Positions 33,656 through 41,886 of a stretch of 41,974 nucleotides of DNA are shown here, piece after piece (positions within the stretch are counted from its first letter, which is position 1; every line of letters starts with the position of its first letter). This DNA comes from CAZUCD01 sp964618855 (GTDB lineage: Bacteria; Sumerlaeota; Sumerlaeia; SLMS01; JANRJK01), in contig CAZUCD010000011.1 of assembly GCA_964618855.1 (NCBI GenBank), positions 1 through 41,974 of the forward strand, read 5' to 3'. A model generated the notes under the pieces. That model was not told the DNA's origin, did not search any database, and saw only the letters and a program-made list of their open reading frames with translations. The position numbers and the translations under genes are program-made.

Positions 33656-34432
33656 TCAGGCCGGGGGACCCGGCGCCGTCATGAGCATCGCGAGGTCATA
33701 CCGCGCCCCGACGCGCTGCCAGTCGATCACCTTCGCGAAGGCGTCCACGTAGTCGGCCCGCTTGTTCCGATAGCGCAGGTAGTACGCGTGCTCCCAAACG
33801 TCGAGCACGAGGAGAGGAATCTCGGCGAAGGTGGACAGGAGGTTCTGGTTCTGCCCCTGGAGGACCAGGAGGCGGCGCGAGGGCATGTCGAGCGAGAGCC
33901 TCGCCCAGCCACTCCCTTCGACCGCCTTGGCCGCCGCGGCAAACTGCGCCCACATGGATTCCTGCGAGCCAAAGTCCCTGGCAATCGCCGCGGCCAGGTC
34001 TCCCGGCGGCGTCGTCGCGGCCGGGCCCATGCAATCCCAGAAGATGCAGTGCAGGAAGTGCCCCCCGGCGTTGAAGGACACCTTGCGGGACCAATGCTCC
34101 ACCATGGCGAAGTCTCCTGCCGCGCGTGCCTCGGCCAACTTGTCCAGCGCGCCGTTCAATCCCGTGACGTAGGACTGGTGGTGCTTCGTGTGGTGGATCT
34201 CCATGGTCTCCGCGTCGATGGCTGCCTCGACCGCGTTGTACGCGTACTGAAGGTGGGGGAGAGCATAGCGGCCATCGAGCCCGACGGCCCCCGGAACGAG
34301 TTGGGCCGCGGGACCCGGCACCCCGGAGCCCTCCGCCGTCGCCACACCCGGGTGCGCGCATGCCCCAAGCGCCCCCAGCAAAGTCGCGGCCCCTGCCGCC
34401 TGAAGAAACTCGCGTCGTTCGATACCAGACAT
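33656..34432 (-). CDS. Superoxide dismutase (Mn/Fe family), Tat signal and lipobox
   Basis: This enzyme dismutates superoxide to oxygen and hydrogen peroxide. The 258-residue protein starts with a Tat-type signal (IERREFLQAAGAATLLGALG) ending in LGAC, a lipobox, so it should be exported folded and lipid-anchored. Family features follow: YALPHLQYAYNAVEAAIDAE and EIHHTKHHQSYV. The metal ligands are His80, His128 (in HFLHCIFW), Asp211 and His215 (in LDVWEHAYY). Gly in NAGGHFLH and Gln in QGQNQNLL sit where Mn-type enzymes have Gly77 and Gln146, so manganese is more likely than iron; cambialism cannot be excluded. HFLHC replaces the usual HxNHS. Starts at ATG 34432 with GGAG about 10 bases upstream. 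Confidence 0.93.
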   Translation of the reverse strand: MSGIERREFLQAAGAATLLGALGACAHPGVATAEGSGVPGPAAQLVPGAVGLDGRYALPHLQYAYNAVEAAIDAETMEIHHTKHHQSYVTGLNGALDKLAEARAAGDFAMVEHWSRKVSFNAGGHFLHCIFWDCMGPAATTPPGDLAAAIARDFGSQESMWAQFAAAAKAVEGSGWARLSLDMPSRRLLVLQGQNQNLLSTFAEIPLLVLDVWEHAYYLRYRNKRADYVDAFAKVIDWQRVGARYDLAMLMTAPGPPA

Positions 34433-34578
34433 GGTGGATCATCTCCTCTGCCATCGGATGAGGGCCGGGTATCCAAAACCGCGCCAGTTCACCGGCAGGA
34501 TCAGGTTGAATTCGCCCCCGTCAGCGGGGCAACATCTCGCGCACAGGCGGGGGACACACCCCCAGGAGGCATCGGACC

Positions 34579-34836
34579 ATGGAATTCCGCGGACGCGAAA
34601 ACGCATTCCTCGTCGCGCTCACGCTCGGCGAGCTCAAGATTCTGTACCGCTCCATCTGGAACGACCTGAAGTCGAAGGGCACCCTCGGCATCGACGAGGA
34701 GGCGAGCGATCTCCTGCACGACATCCAATCGATCCTCCAGCCCGAGGCGACGCGCCTCGGCGTGGACCTTTCCCTGCACTCGGAGTGGGCCGCGTTCGTG
34801 GGTATCGACGGCGCTTGCACCGTGAAGCGCGGCTAG
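34579..34836 (+). CDS. Small acidic protein of unknown function, 85 residues
   Basis: This short gene has AGGAGG nine bases before ATG 34579 and stops four bases inside the convergent ispE 3' end. The product (MEFRGRENAFLVALTLGELK...) is helical and acidic, with LYRSIWNDLKSKGTLGIDEE and DLLHDIQSILQPEATRLG, and no signal or membrane segment. No family is recognised. It is divergent from the superoxide dismutase gene (146 bases apart), so the two may share a control region. The good ribosome binding site supports a real gene. Confidence 0.7.
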   Translation: MEFRGRENAFLVALTLGELKILYRSIWNDLKSKGTLGIDEEASDLLHDIQSILQPEATRLGVDLSLHSEWAAFVGIDGACTVKRG

Positions 34837-35720
34837 GCCCGCAGGGGACCACAGGCGACTGCGTAGGTCCTCGTGCCCCCGGGGAACCGGGCCGTCCGGA
34901 GCGCGCGTTCCGCCCCGTCCAGGTCCCCGAACACGGCGAAGCACGCCGAGCCGCTCCCGCTCATCTGCACAGCGAGCCCACCGGCCCCGCGCAGTGACTC
35001 CAGCACCTCCGCGATTTCGGAGTGCGCCGCAGCCACCGAGCGGGTGAAGGCGTTTCCCAGCGCGGGCAGGCCAGACGACGCCCCCGCGAGCCATGCGCGG
35101 ACCCCTGCAAAGTCCGTCCTCTCCCCGAAGTCCCGGGCGGCATCCAGCCCCGCATAGGCACCCTTTGTCGGGACGGAGCACGGTGGCTTCGCGATCACGA
35201 CGGCGAAGGATCGCCCGATGTGGACGGGTTCGAGGAGTTCCCCGCGCCCCGAGGCCAGCGCCGCCCCCCCGCGGACGAAGAACGCACAGTCGCTCCCTAT
35301 CTGCGCGGCGACCCGCGCGAGCCGCTCCTCCGCGAAGGGCGCGCGCCACAGCCCTCCCGCCGCGCGCAGCGCCGCAGCCGCATCGCTGCTCCCCCCGCCG
35401 AGCCCCGCGCCGTGCGGGACGCGCTTCACGAGCCTCAGGCGCAGCGCGGCGGCCTCGCGCGCAAGCCCAAGCGTCGCCATTTCCCCACGCAGGGCGCCGA
35501 CCGCACGCAGGACGAGGTTCTCCGGCCCCGCCGAGATTCCCGCGCCCTCCGGCCCCTCGACGCGCAATGAATCCCCCGCGGCGCGCGGATCGAGGAAAGC
35601 CTCCAGCGTGTCGGCCAGCGGGAGCGCGACGAAGAGCGTCCGCAACTCATGGAACCCGTCGTCGCGCCGATGCAGCACGTCCAGACCGAGGTTGATCTTG
35701 CACGGTGCGTCGAGGATCAT
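34833..35720 (-). CDS. ispE: 4-diphosphocytidyl-2-C-methyl-D-erythritol kinase
   Basis: This GHMP kinase phosphorylates CDP-methylerythritol in the non-mevalonate (MEP) pathway to isoprenoids, the precursors that UppS also uses. The 295-residue protein starts at ATG 35720 (MILDAPCKINLGLDVL, with Lys8). VPHGAGLGGGSSDAAA (101-115) is the ATP-binding loop. IGSDCAFF contains catalytic Asp144, and MSGSGSACFAVF is the third GHMP motif. The size is normal. Its start overlaps the stop of the CDF gene (ATGA), so they are coupled. No other isp gene is next to it. Confidence 0.95.
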   Translation of the reverse strand: MILDAPCKINLGLDVLHRRDDGFHELRTLFVALPLADTLEAFLDPRAAGDSLRVEGPEGAGISAGPENLVLRAVGALRGEMATLGLAREAAALRLRLVKRVPHGAGLGGGSSDAAAALRAAGGLWRAPFAEERLARVAAQIGSDCAFFVRGGAALASGRGELLEPVHIGRSFAVVIAKPPCSVPTKGAYAGLDAARDFGERTDFAGVRAWLAGASSGLPALGNAFTRSVAAAHSEIAEVLESLRGAGGLAVQMSGSGSACFAVFGDLDGAERALRTARFPGGTRTYAVACGPLRA

Positions 35721-36649
35721 CGGGGGGGAGCCCCGCGTTCGGGGTCGTCGTGCCACACCGGCGTGCCGGGTTCCGGGGGCTCGACCTCGTGCTGGATCGC
35801 GACGTGGGTCAGTGCCGGGAACTTCGCACGGAGCGCCCCCTCCACTTCCCGCTCGATGCGCCACACATCCGCCGCCGACAGCGAGTCGCCCACGACGATG
35901 TGCAGGTCGAGGTGGACGTCGTTCTCGAAGCCGTGGCTGCGGACCGCGTGCGTGTTTTCGACGCCCTCAATCGACTCCGCGATTTGGCGCACAACCTCCG
36001 GGTCCAGGCGGCTGCGGTCCGTGAAGGCATCAAACGAATCGCGCATGATCCCCCAAGCGACGTGGAACAGCGCCGCCACCACGACGCAGGCGAGCAGTGG
36101 GTCGATCCACCAGATCCTGGGCGATAGCGCGAGCGATGCGAGGCCCATGGCCGTCACCATCATGTCGGAGCCCGTGTGCGACGCGTCCGCGCGCAGCAGC
36201 GGGCTCGCGAGCCGGTCCCCCTCGCGGCGCTCCCACCACGCCACCATTCCGTTCATGGCGCAGGCCCCGGCCACCACCGCAATGTTCAGCCATTCCATCG
36301 GCGCGCGCACGGGGATGGTGCCGTTCCTGTGCCAGTCCACCATCGTGTTCGTCACCGTCTGGAGGATCTCCCAGCCCATGAGGAACACGACGCCCCCGAT
36401 GGCCATCGCGGCGGCATTCTCGAACTTGCGATGGCCGTAGGGGTGCTCGGCGTCGGGGGGCTGCGAGGCAAGGTGGATGGCGATCAGCGCCACCACGTTG
36501 TTCGAGCCGTCCAGCAGGCTGTGGAAGCCGTCGCCCAGCACCGTCGTGTTCCCGGCCGCGTAACCCACGGCCAGCTTCGCGCAGGCCACGAGGATGTTCA
36601 ATCCCATCGTCACCCACAGCACGCGCTCGACCGCGCCCGGGGCACCCAT
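35717..36649 (-). CDS. Cation diffusion facilitator (zinc-type) transporter
   Basis: This proton-coupled exporter of divalent metal ions of the CDF family has 310 residues. The start is ATG 36649, two bases after the deacetylase stop; GTG 36667 would add six residues inside that gene. Six membrane helices are expected. Helix 2 has GDGFHSLLDGSNN with His43 and Asp47, and helix 5 has ASHTGSDMMV, so the site is of the HxxxD/HxxxD type found in zinc transporters. GRKF-like HPYGHRKFENAAA is the first loop. The C-terminal cytoplasmic domain ends with EVEPPEPGTPVWHDD. The gene is coupled to ispE by a four-base overlap. Confidence 0.93.
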   Translation of the reverse strand: MGAPGAVERVLWVTMGLNILVACAKLAVGYAAGNTTVLGDGFHSLLDGSNNVVALIAIHLASQPPDAEHPYGHRKFENAAAMAIGGVVFLMGWEILQTVTNTMVDWHRNGTIPVRAPMEWLNIAVVAGACAMNGMVAWWERREGDRLASPLLRADASHTGSDMMVTAMGLASLALSPRIWWIDPLLACVVVAALFHVAWGIMRDSFDAFTDRSRLDPEVVRQIAESIEGVENTHAVRSHGFENDVHLDLHIVVGDSLSAADVWRIEREVEGALRAKFPALTHVAIQHEVEPPEPGTPVWHDDPERGAPPR

Positions 36650-36651
36650 GG

Positions 36652-37371
36652 TCAGCGGTTCCCCCACCGGCGCGCGTTCTTCCGTGCGTGCAGCCAGTGG
36701 TACACGGGCGACATCGCATAGCGCACCCAGGCGGGGGATTTTCCCGGCATCACCATCACGCGCCGAAGGGCAAAGCGCTGCGCCTCCGCGTTGCGGTTGT
36801 CGCGGATCGTGGACGTAGCGAGGGCGTAGCCCGCAGCGCGCACCTCCTCGACCACGGCCGCGCTGAAGTTGCCGTACGGGTAGCAGAACGCGCGCACGGG
36901 ATGTCCGAGGAGGTCCTCGAGGCGCGCCTTAGAGTCGCGCACCTCCCGGCGCGCGTCCTCCGGGGCGATCCGCGCCAGGTGCGGATGGCTCGCCGTGTGC
37001 GACGCGATGGTCATCCCCGCGCCGGCCATCTCACGGAGCATCGCCGGCGTCATGTAGCCCCGCGCGCCACCGAGCACGCGGTCCGTCACCACGAAGACCG
37101 TCGCGACCATGCCCGCATCCACCAGCGCCGGGAATGCCGCCGTGTAGTTGTCGAGGTGCCCGTCGTCGAAGGTGATCCACACGCGGGCATCGGTTCCCGG
37201 GGGCCGGGTCAGTGCGGAGTCGTACTCGTCCGCCGTCATCGAGCGCCGCCCCGACGCCCTCAGCGTCGCGAGCGTGCGCCGGAACTCCGCCGGCGGGACG
37301 TACAGCCCCCGGTGCCGCCCCGCATCCGCGGGCACCTCGGCGATGTGGTGGAACGTCAGGATCGGGTGCAC
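36652..37371 (-). CDS. Polysaccharide deacetylase (CE4, NodB domain)
   Basis: This metal-dependent esterase of family CE4 removes N- or O-acetyl groups from chitin-, peptidoglycan- or biofilm-type glycans. The 239-residue protein starts at GTG 37371 (MHPILTFHHIAEVPADAG). It has motif 1 ITFDDGHLDNY with Asp69 and Asp70, motif 2 SHTASHPHL with His125 and His129, and the later FCYPYGNF. These are the NodB metal triad and catalytic residues. No signal peptide is present, so its localisation is unclear; the natural target is unknown. It stands between an ABC-2-like membrane protein gene and the CDF gene in a tight minus-strand unit. Confidence 0.92.
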   Translation of the reverse strand: MHPILTFHHIAEVPADAGRHRGLYVPPAEFRRTLATLRASGRRSMTADEYDSALTRPPGTDARVWITFDDGHLDNYTAAFPALVDAGMVATVFVVTDRVLGGARGYMTPAMLREMAGAGMTIASHTASHPHLARIAPEDARREVRDSKARLEDLLGHPVRAFCYPYGNFSAAVVEEVRAAGYALATSTIRDNRNAEAQRFALRRVMVMPGKSPAWVRYAMSPVYHWLHARKNARRWGNR

Positions 37372-37414
37372 GCACGCAAGGTCGCGAGGGCGCCCCCGCG
37401 GTGCAAATGGGACG

Positions 37415-38344
37415 TCACCACGATTCCTCGTTCAGCTCCCAGAAGAACGCCGTCATCTCGCGGTGGCGCCCGTCTGCGAGCCTCATCGCCACAACCTCGA
37501 TCACCGGCCCGACCGCCAGCCAGCAGGCGAACCCCGATGCAGCAAGCGCGCCCATCACGAGGAACTCCCCAAGCAGGGCCGCAAAGAACTCAAAGAGCGA
37601 TGCCGTCAGGAACACCAGCACCAGGATCGCCAGCAGCCAGCCCGTGCTCCTTGCCAGGTAGAGCGCCCAGCCGATGAAGAAGAGGTTCAGCCAGCCCCAC
37701 TTCGAGTCCCCCTGCTTCGCCATGTCGCCCAGCGCTTGGTCCAGCGCCAGGGGCACGATGGCCGCCACGTAAAGGAGCATGGGGCCTGCCGCGGCCACCA
37801 CGATCGCCAACCCCGCGATGTCCAGTGTGCTGAGCCGCCCTTGCACGGACGCGAAGGTGATCCCTGCGATCAGGAGGAAGCCGGCGAGGAAGGCGACGGT
37901 CACCGCGAACATCGCGCGGACCGCGGCCGTCAAACCCCACACGTAGTGCGCGAGGGCGACCTCACCCCGGCGCAGCGGCGTCGAGGCCAGCTCGTCCATC
38001 CAGTCCCGCCCCGGCCGCCAAACGGCGAACCACCGCACCGCGAAGTACGCGACGGGATAGGAGCTGACCAGCGCAAACGCCACGAAGGCCCCGAGGATCA
38101 CCGACAGCCCCTCGGCAGAGAATGTCCCGGTGGGGAGGCCCCATGCAGTCGACACGGCCGCTGTGGAAAACGCCGCGGCGACCGCGATGGGGAACACCTC
38201 GAACATGAATGCGTTGGCCCGTCCCCTGCGGCGCGGCCGGCACAGGTGGATTACCGGGTTCTCCAGCGAGTCCAGCACCATGGGGGACTTCCGCAGCCCG
38301 TCCGGGGCCAGGCCGAAAATGAACCTCAGGTGACGGTCGAGCAT
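37415..38344 (-). CDS. Multi-spanning membrane protein, ABC-2 permease-like
   Basis: The 309-residue protein has about six hydrophobic segments, e.g. MFEVFPIAVAAAFSTAAVST, VILGAFVAFALVSSYPVAYF, FAVTVAFLAGFLLIAGITFA and GLAIVVAAAGPMLLYVAAIV. The segment DWMDELASTPLRRGEVALAH between helices resembles the 'ELLxTPLS..EI' loop of ABC-2 type permeases, but there is no ATPase gene nearby, so this is a weak call. It starts at ATG 38344 with GGAGG about 10 bases upstream and ends 43 bases before the deacetylase start. It is probably the first gene of the deacetylase-CDF-ispE unit. Confidence 0.72.
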   Translation of the reverse strand: MLDRHLRFIFGLAPDGLRKSPMVLDSLENPVIHLCRPRRRGRANAFMFEVFPIAVAAAFSTAAVSTAWGLPTGTFSAEGLSVILGAFVAFALVSSYPVAYFAVRWFAVWRPGRDWMDELASTPLRRGEVALAHYVWGLTAAVRAMFAVTVAFLAGFLLIAGITFASVQGRLSTLDIAGLAIVVAAAGPMLLYVAAIVPLALDQALGDMAKQGDSKWGWLNLFFIGWALYLARSTGWLLAILVLVFLTASLFEFFAALLGEFLVMGALAASGFACWLAVGPVIEVVAMRLADGRHREMTAFFWELNEESW

Positions 38345-38423
38345 CGCTCCACGGCCCTCCGGGGACCCTGTGCGAGTGCAGCACGATCACCTCGGTTTGC
38401 TCAAGTCGGATCGGGCGGCGGAG

Positions 38424-41400
38424 CTACCGCGACTCCCAATCCTCCACGCGCGTCGTGCCGGATGTGCCCGTCAGGGGCGACGCGATCCGGTACTTCAGGC
38501 AACCCGCAGGGGTCCCGTTGTACGCATAGATGGCATAGCTGTACGCCCCGCCGGTCGGGGGTGTGTCCGTGAACGAGGCGGCGGACCCCGCATGCACCAC
38601 GGTCGAACCGCCGATGCTGCCGCCCAGACTGTACGCGTTGCCGTCGATGGGCACGTTCGCCGGCGGCGAGGTCCCGGGGGCGCGCAGCACGAGGTAGCCG
38701 TCCGGTGGATTCGCCGGCGCATTCCACGAGAGTCCCAGCGTCGGAGCGTTCGGCGTGAACGTGATCGAGCCCGTCGGGTTCGGCCCGTCGGAGACGGGCA
38801 GGAACTCGGACGCCTCCACGTTGCCGTTGGCGACAACGGCGGGCGGAGCCTGGGCCGCGAGGGCACCACCGTCCGCCGTGGCGAACACCCCGAGCGATAT
38901 CGACAGCGGCCCGGTCGGCGCCAGGAAGTCCTTCCGCACCGCCCCCTCGAGGACGGCGCCATTGCGCGCGAACGCACGCCGGGAAGTGTCCGCGCCCAGC
39001 AGCGTGCCCGCCGCGTCGAACCAACCGGCGAACGCGTTCGTCCCCTCGCGCGCGAGGAACAGGTCCCACGCCGCCACCTGCCCCGCCTTCGCCCAGTTCG
39101 CCCCCACCAGCGCCCCCGGCGCGTCCGACACGTACAGGAACGCATCGTTCGGGGTCGCCGAATCCGTCGCGACGTAGATCCAGCCCTGCTTCTGGCCTGT
39201 CCACAGCCCGCCGCCGAAGTTGCATGCGTCGGCGTCGATCGTGCCGTCCATCACCCATGGGCTTGTGGCCGCCGTCTCACCCGGCCCCGGCCCGATGGGA
39301 CCCGTCGTTGTGTAACGCCAATCCTGCCCGCTGTTGTTGTCCCAGGTGCCGGAGCCATTGTTGAAGACCATCTCGATCGTCGCGGCGTCGTTGTCCACAA
39401 CGTAGGAATACTCCCACGTGTTCGCGCCGGTGTTAGCCATCGTCGGGTCTGGAGAGACGACGGTGGACCAGTTGTTCTTTCCGAGGTGGATCTTCACCGT
39501 GGACGCCCCCGCGATGGGGCCGCCGACCGCGTTGTATTGCACCGTCAGGGGCTGCCCGGGCTGAGGCGGGTTCGGCGTCACCGTCACCCGGTCGCCTCCC
39601 GTCCCGGTCGCGCCGGAGCCGTCGCCCACCCACACGTGCTGGATGTCGGTCCTCGTTACCTGGCCCTTCGCGTCGGTCGCCTCGATGTAGTAATCCAGCA
39701 GCTTGCTGCGGATGCCCGTCACCTGCACGCTGAAGTGGTCCGAGATATAGGTGGGCAACTCGTAGTAGTTCAGGCCCGGCTTGTTGTAGATGTTGCCGGC
39801 GGGGAACGCTCGGCGCGCCATCGGGAGCGACTGCCACGCCCCGACCTCCGCGCCCCCCGCGAACGTCTCGTTCTGGTTGGAGGTAAGCGGGTTCACGCCA
39901 TCGGCGTCCTCGCGGTACTTCAGCACGCACGTCACCGGACCACTCACGTCGTAGGCGAACGTCCATATCCAGAAGTCGCCGTTGTTGAAGTGCTGCTGGT
40001 AGCCGTGCTGCACGCCGAAGTTGAGGCTCCCGGGATTGTAGGGGTGCCGCTGCGGGACCCACACGCTTGGCGGCGTCGCATCGAGCGCACCCGAGCCGAT
40101 GATCGGGTCGGTGTGCTGCACCGCCTCGTTGCAGCCCAGCGTCGGCTTCACCTCCAGGTCGAGCACGTCGCCGTAGTACTGGTTCCCGGAGTCGAGGCTC
40201 CCGAGGTAGTAGTGCCACGCCCGATCCACGGGATGCGTCGCGCCGTCGGGATGCAGGATCTTCGCGAAGTTCGGGGAGACCCCGGCGATCTGCTGCGCCG
40301 TCAGCACCCGGTTCACCGTCGCCGTCCAGATCGCGTACTCCCGCGGCTTCTCGTGCCAGCCGTTCGCGGGGTCGTGCTGGCCCGAGGCGTTCAGCAGCGG
40401 GTAGTTCCAATTGATGAACGTCGGCGATCCAAAGTCCCCGTCCGCATTCACCCACGCGCCGTCCTCGACGTGGATCGTCGGGCGCGCCGCCGGGAAGTCC
40501 GTCAGGAACTGCTGAACCGTCGTCATGTCGTAGTTGTTCGCCACCGCCGTGGACGTGTAGTTCGGCACGCACTCCATGTAGTAGGAATAGCCGCCGCCAA
40601 AGGCGTTGTCCCCGTCGTGCGCCAGCAGCGCCAGGCTCGGATTGGCGGGGTTGTTGCGCGCCAGCAGCGCCCCGAGGAAGCCCGGCGAGAAGCAGCCGTA
40701 CCCGTCATCCCAGCTCGAGGCCTGGTCCGAGGGCACCAAGAGCATCGTCTCCACCGCCCCCGTGTCCGGGTTCACCCACTTCGCATTCGCGACCTGGTAC
40801 GACATCGGGTTCGCATTCACCGGGGAGCAGCCGCGGCTGATGGACTTGCGGATGAACTCCTCCCCGGGCGGGTTGATCTGGTCGGCCTTGTTTGGCGGGC
40901 TGCAGTTCACGCCCCCGCTGCCGAGCACCAGCGGGAAGTCCGGGCACGCGCGCGCGATCTTCTCACCGGACACCACCGTCCACTCGATGCCGAGCTGCTT
41001 GAACACGGGAATCAGCCGCGTCGAGAACGCCATCTCCGTCGGGAAGATCCCCTTCGACAGGACGTAGCCGCCCCCCATGACCTCCTTGATCTTCTCCTGG
41101 TGCAGCTTGATCTCCATGTAGGCGGTCTGCCGGTCGTGCAGCGGCAGGAGCGCATGGTGGAAGGAGAAGTTCACGATGTCCATGCGCGGGTGGTTGGACG
41201 GCGTCTTCGCGCCCCAGCCATCCCTCATTCCGTGCCACCAGCCCCCTCCGTACCCGTAGTACCCCCCCGCTCCCAGGCTGCCCACGTTCTCCATGAGGGC
41301 GCCCGAGTACGTCAGCTGCGTGCCCGCGCGCGTGCCTCCCGACATCGAGAAGAGAGAGGAGGCGGGCCGGTACTGGTAGGCGTTCACCCGGTCCTCCAGG

Positions 41401-41642
41401 CTGAAGATCGACTGCACGTCGTTCTCGGGATACGTCCGTCCCCCGTTCTTCGCGTCGATCGTCTCGCGCGCGTACTCGTAGCGGTCCTCGCCCGAGGGCT
41501 TCTGGTCGTTCCAGTAGATCGGCTGGTGCAGGTGCCACAGGTAGGTCGTCTTTGGGCGGGTGTTCTGCGCGGGGGCGGGCGCCGGCGCGGCCAGGGCCGC
41601 CGCGGCAAGGGCGGCTCGCAGGATGGACGCGCGGTGGGACAT
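38424..41642 (-). CDS. Secreted GH57-like glycoside hydrolase with CBM25-like module
   Basis: This is a large exported enzyme of 1,072 residues, expected to act on alpha-glucans. The Ala-rich signal peptide (residues 1-26) ends at APAQN. The GH57-like domain starts with YLWHLHQPIYW (34-44). GIFPTEMAFS has candidate nucleophile Glu203, and LLAHDGDNAFGGGY has candidate acid Asp343 or Asp345. The middle part reaches about residue 680. Residues 685-778 look like a CBM25 starch-binding module: VTVTPNPPQPGQPLTV, VKIHLGKNNWST and VFNNGSGTWDNN. A further beta domain and a fibronectin III-like end (about 960-1060, SITFTPNAPTLGLSWN) follow. The ATG 41642 has GGAG 10 bases upstream. It is divergent from the metallo-hydrolase gene. 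Confidence 0.87.
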   Translation of the reverse strand: MSHRASILRAALAAAALAAPAPAPAQNTRPKTTYLWHLHQPIYWNDQKPSGEDRYEYARETIDAKNGGRTYPENDVQSIFSLEDRVNAYQYRPASSLFSMSGGTRAGTQLTYSGALMENVGSLGAGGYYGYGGGWWHGMRDGWGAKTPSNHPRMDIVNFSFHHALLPLHDRQTAYMEIKLHQEKIKEVMGGGYVLSKGIFPTEMAFSTRLIPVFKQLGIEWTVVSGEKIARACPDFPLVLGSGGVNCSPPNKADQINPPGEEFIRKSISRGCSPVNANPMSYQVANAKWVNPDTGAVETMLLVPSDQASSWDDGYGCFSPGFLGALLARNNPANPSLALLAHDGDNAFGGGYSYYMECVPNYTSTAVANNYDMTTVQQFLTDFPAARPTIHVEDGAWVNADGDFGSPTFINWNYPLLNASGQHDPANGWHEKPREYAIWTATVNRVLTAQQIAGVSPNFAKILHPDGATHPVDRAWHYYLGSLDSGNQYYGDVLDLEVKPTLGCNEAVQHTDPIIGSGALDATPPSVWVPQRHPYNPGSLNFGVQHGYQQHFNNGDFWIWTFAYDVSGPVTCVLKYREDADGVNPLTSNQNETFAGGAEVGAWQSLPMARRAFPAGNIYNKPGLNYYELPTYISDHFSVQVTGIRSKLLDYYIEATDAKGQVTRTDIQHVWVGDGSGATGTGGDRVTVTPNPPQPGQPLTVQYNAVGGPIAGASTVKIHLGKNNWSTVVSPDPTMANTGANTWEYSYVVDNDAATIEMVFNNGSGTWDNNSGQDWRYTTTGPIGPGPGETAATSPWVMDGTIDADACNFGGGLWTGQKQGWIYVATDSATPNDAFLYVSDAPGALVGANWAKAGQVAAWDLFLAREGTNAFAGWFDAAGTLLGADTSRRAFARNGAVLEGAVRKDFLAPTGPLSISLGVFATADGGALAAQAPPAVVANGNVEASEFLPVSDGPNPTGSITFTPNAPTLGLSWNAPANPPDGYLVLRAPGTSPPANVPIDGNAYSLGGSIGGSTVVHAGSAASFTDTPPTGGAYSYAIYAYNGTPAGCLKYRIASPLTGTSGTTRVEDWESR

Positions 41643-41797
41643 GGGCGTGGGACTCCGGTGGCGGATGCGGGTGCAGGGAAGGCTCGCCCCCGCCCGGGGC
41701 CCCCGCAAACGTAACCCGGTGAAGGGGTTTGATAAAACGGATGAAGGCGCGGTGGCGAAGCCCCGCCGCGCGGCGCCGCCCATCCGCAGAAAGATGT

Positions 41798-41821
41798 GAT
41801 TATGGCTTTATGCAAATAATC
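41798..41821. promoter_or_regulatory. Inverted repeat before the metallo-hydrolase gene
   Basis: GATTAT (41798-41803) and ATAATC (41816-41821) are inverted repeats spaced by 12 bases in a locally AT-rich patch. They lie just upstream of a possible -35 box of the metallo-hydrolase gene. They could bind a sulfur-responsive or other dimeric regulator; no family is assignable. The 244-base gap 41643-41886 otherwise holds nothing clear. Confidence 0.3.
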
Positions 41822-41824
41822 GCA

Positions 41825-41853
41825 TTGACGCCCGCGCCCCCCGGCGCAATCAT
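41825..41853 (+). promoter_or_regulatory. Possible sigma-70 type promoter of the metallo-hydrolase gene
   Basis: TTGACG (41825-41830) is followed after 17 bases by AATCAT (41848-41853). The -35 is good and the -10 is poor. The distance to the ATG at 41887 is about 33 bases, and AAGGAG at 41873-41878 supplies the ribosome binding site. Confidence 0.35.
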
Positions 41854-41886
41854 CCCCGCGGATTCGAGGCACAAGGAGACAACGCC

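Noticed and set aside
29170..33684. Very long plus-strand open frame of about 1,500 codons
   Set aside because: It is antisense to addB and its flanks; the minus strand gives full-length AddB with all motifs, while this frame is Arg/Pro-rich without any recognisable domain. Long shadows are usual at this G+C.
38370..41714. Plus-strand open frame of about 1,100 codons
   Set aside because: It is antisense to the GH57 gene and has a repetitive Arg/Val/His composition without domains.
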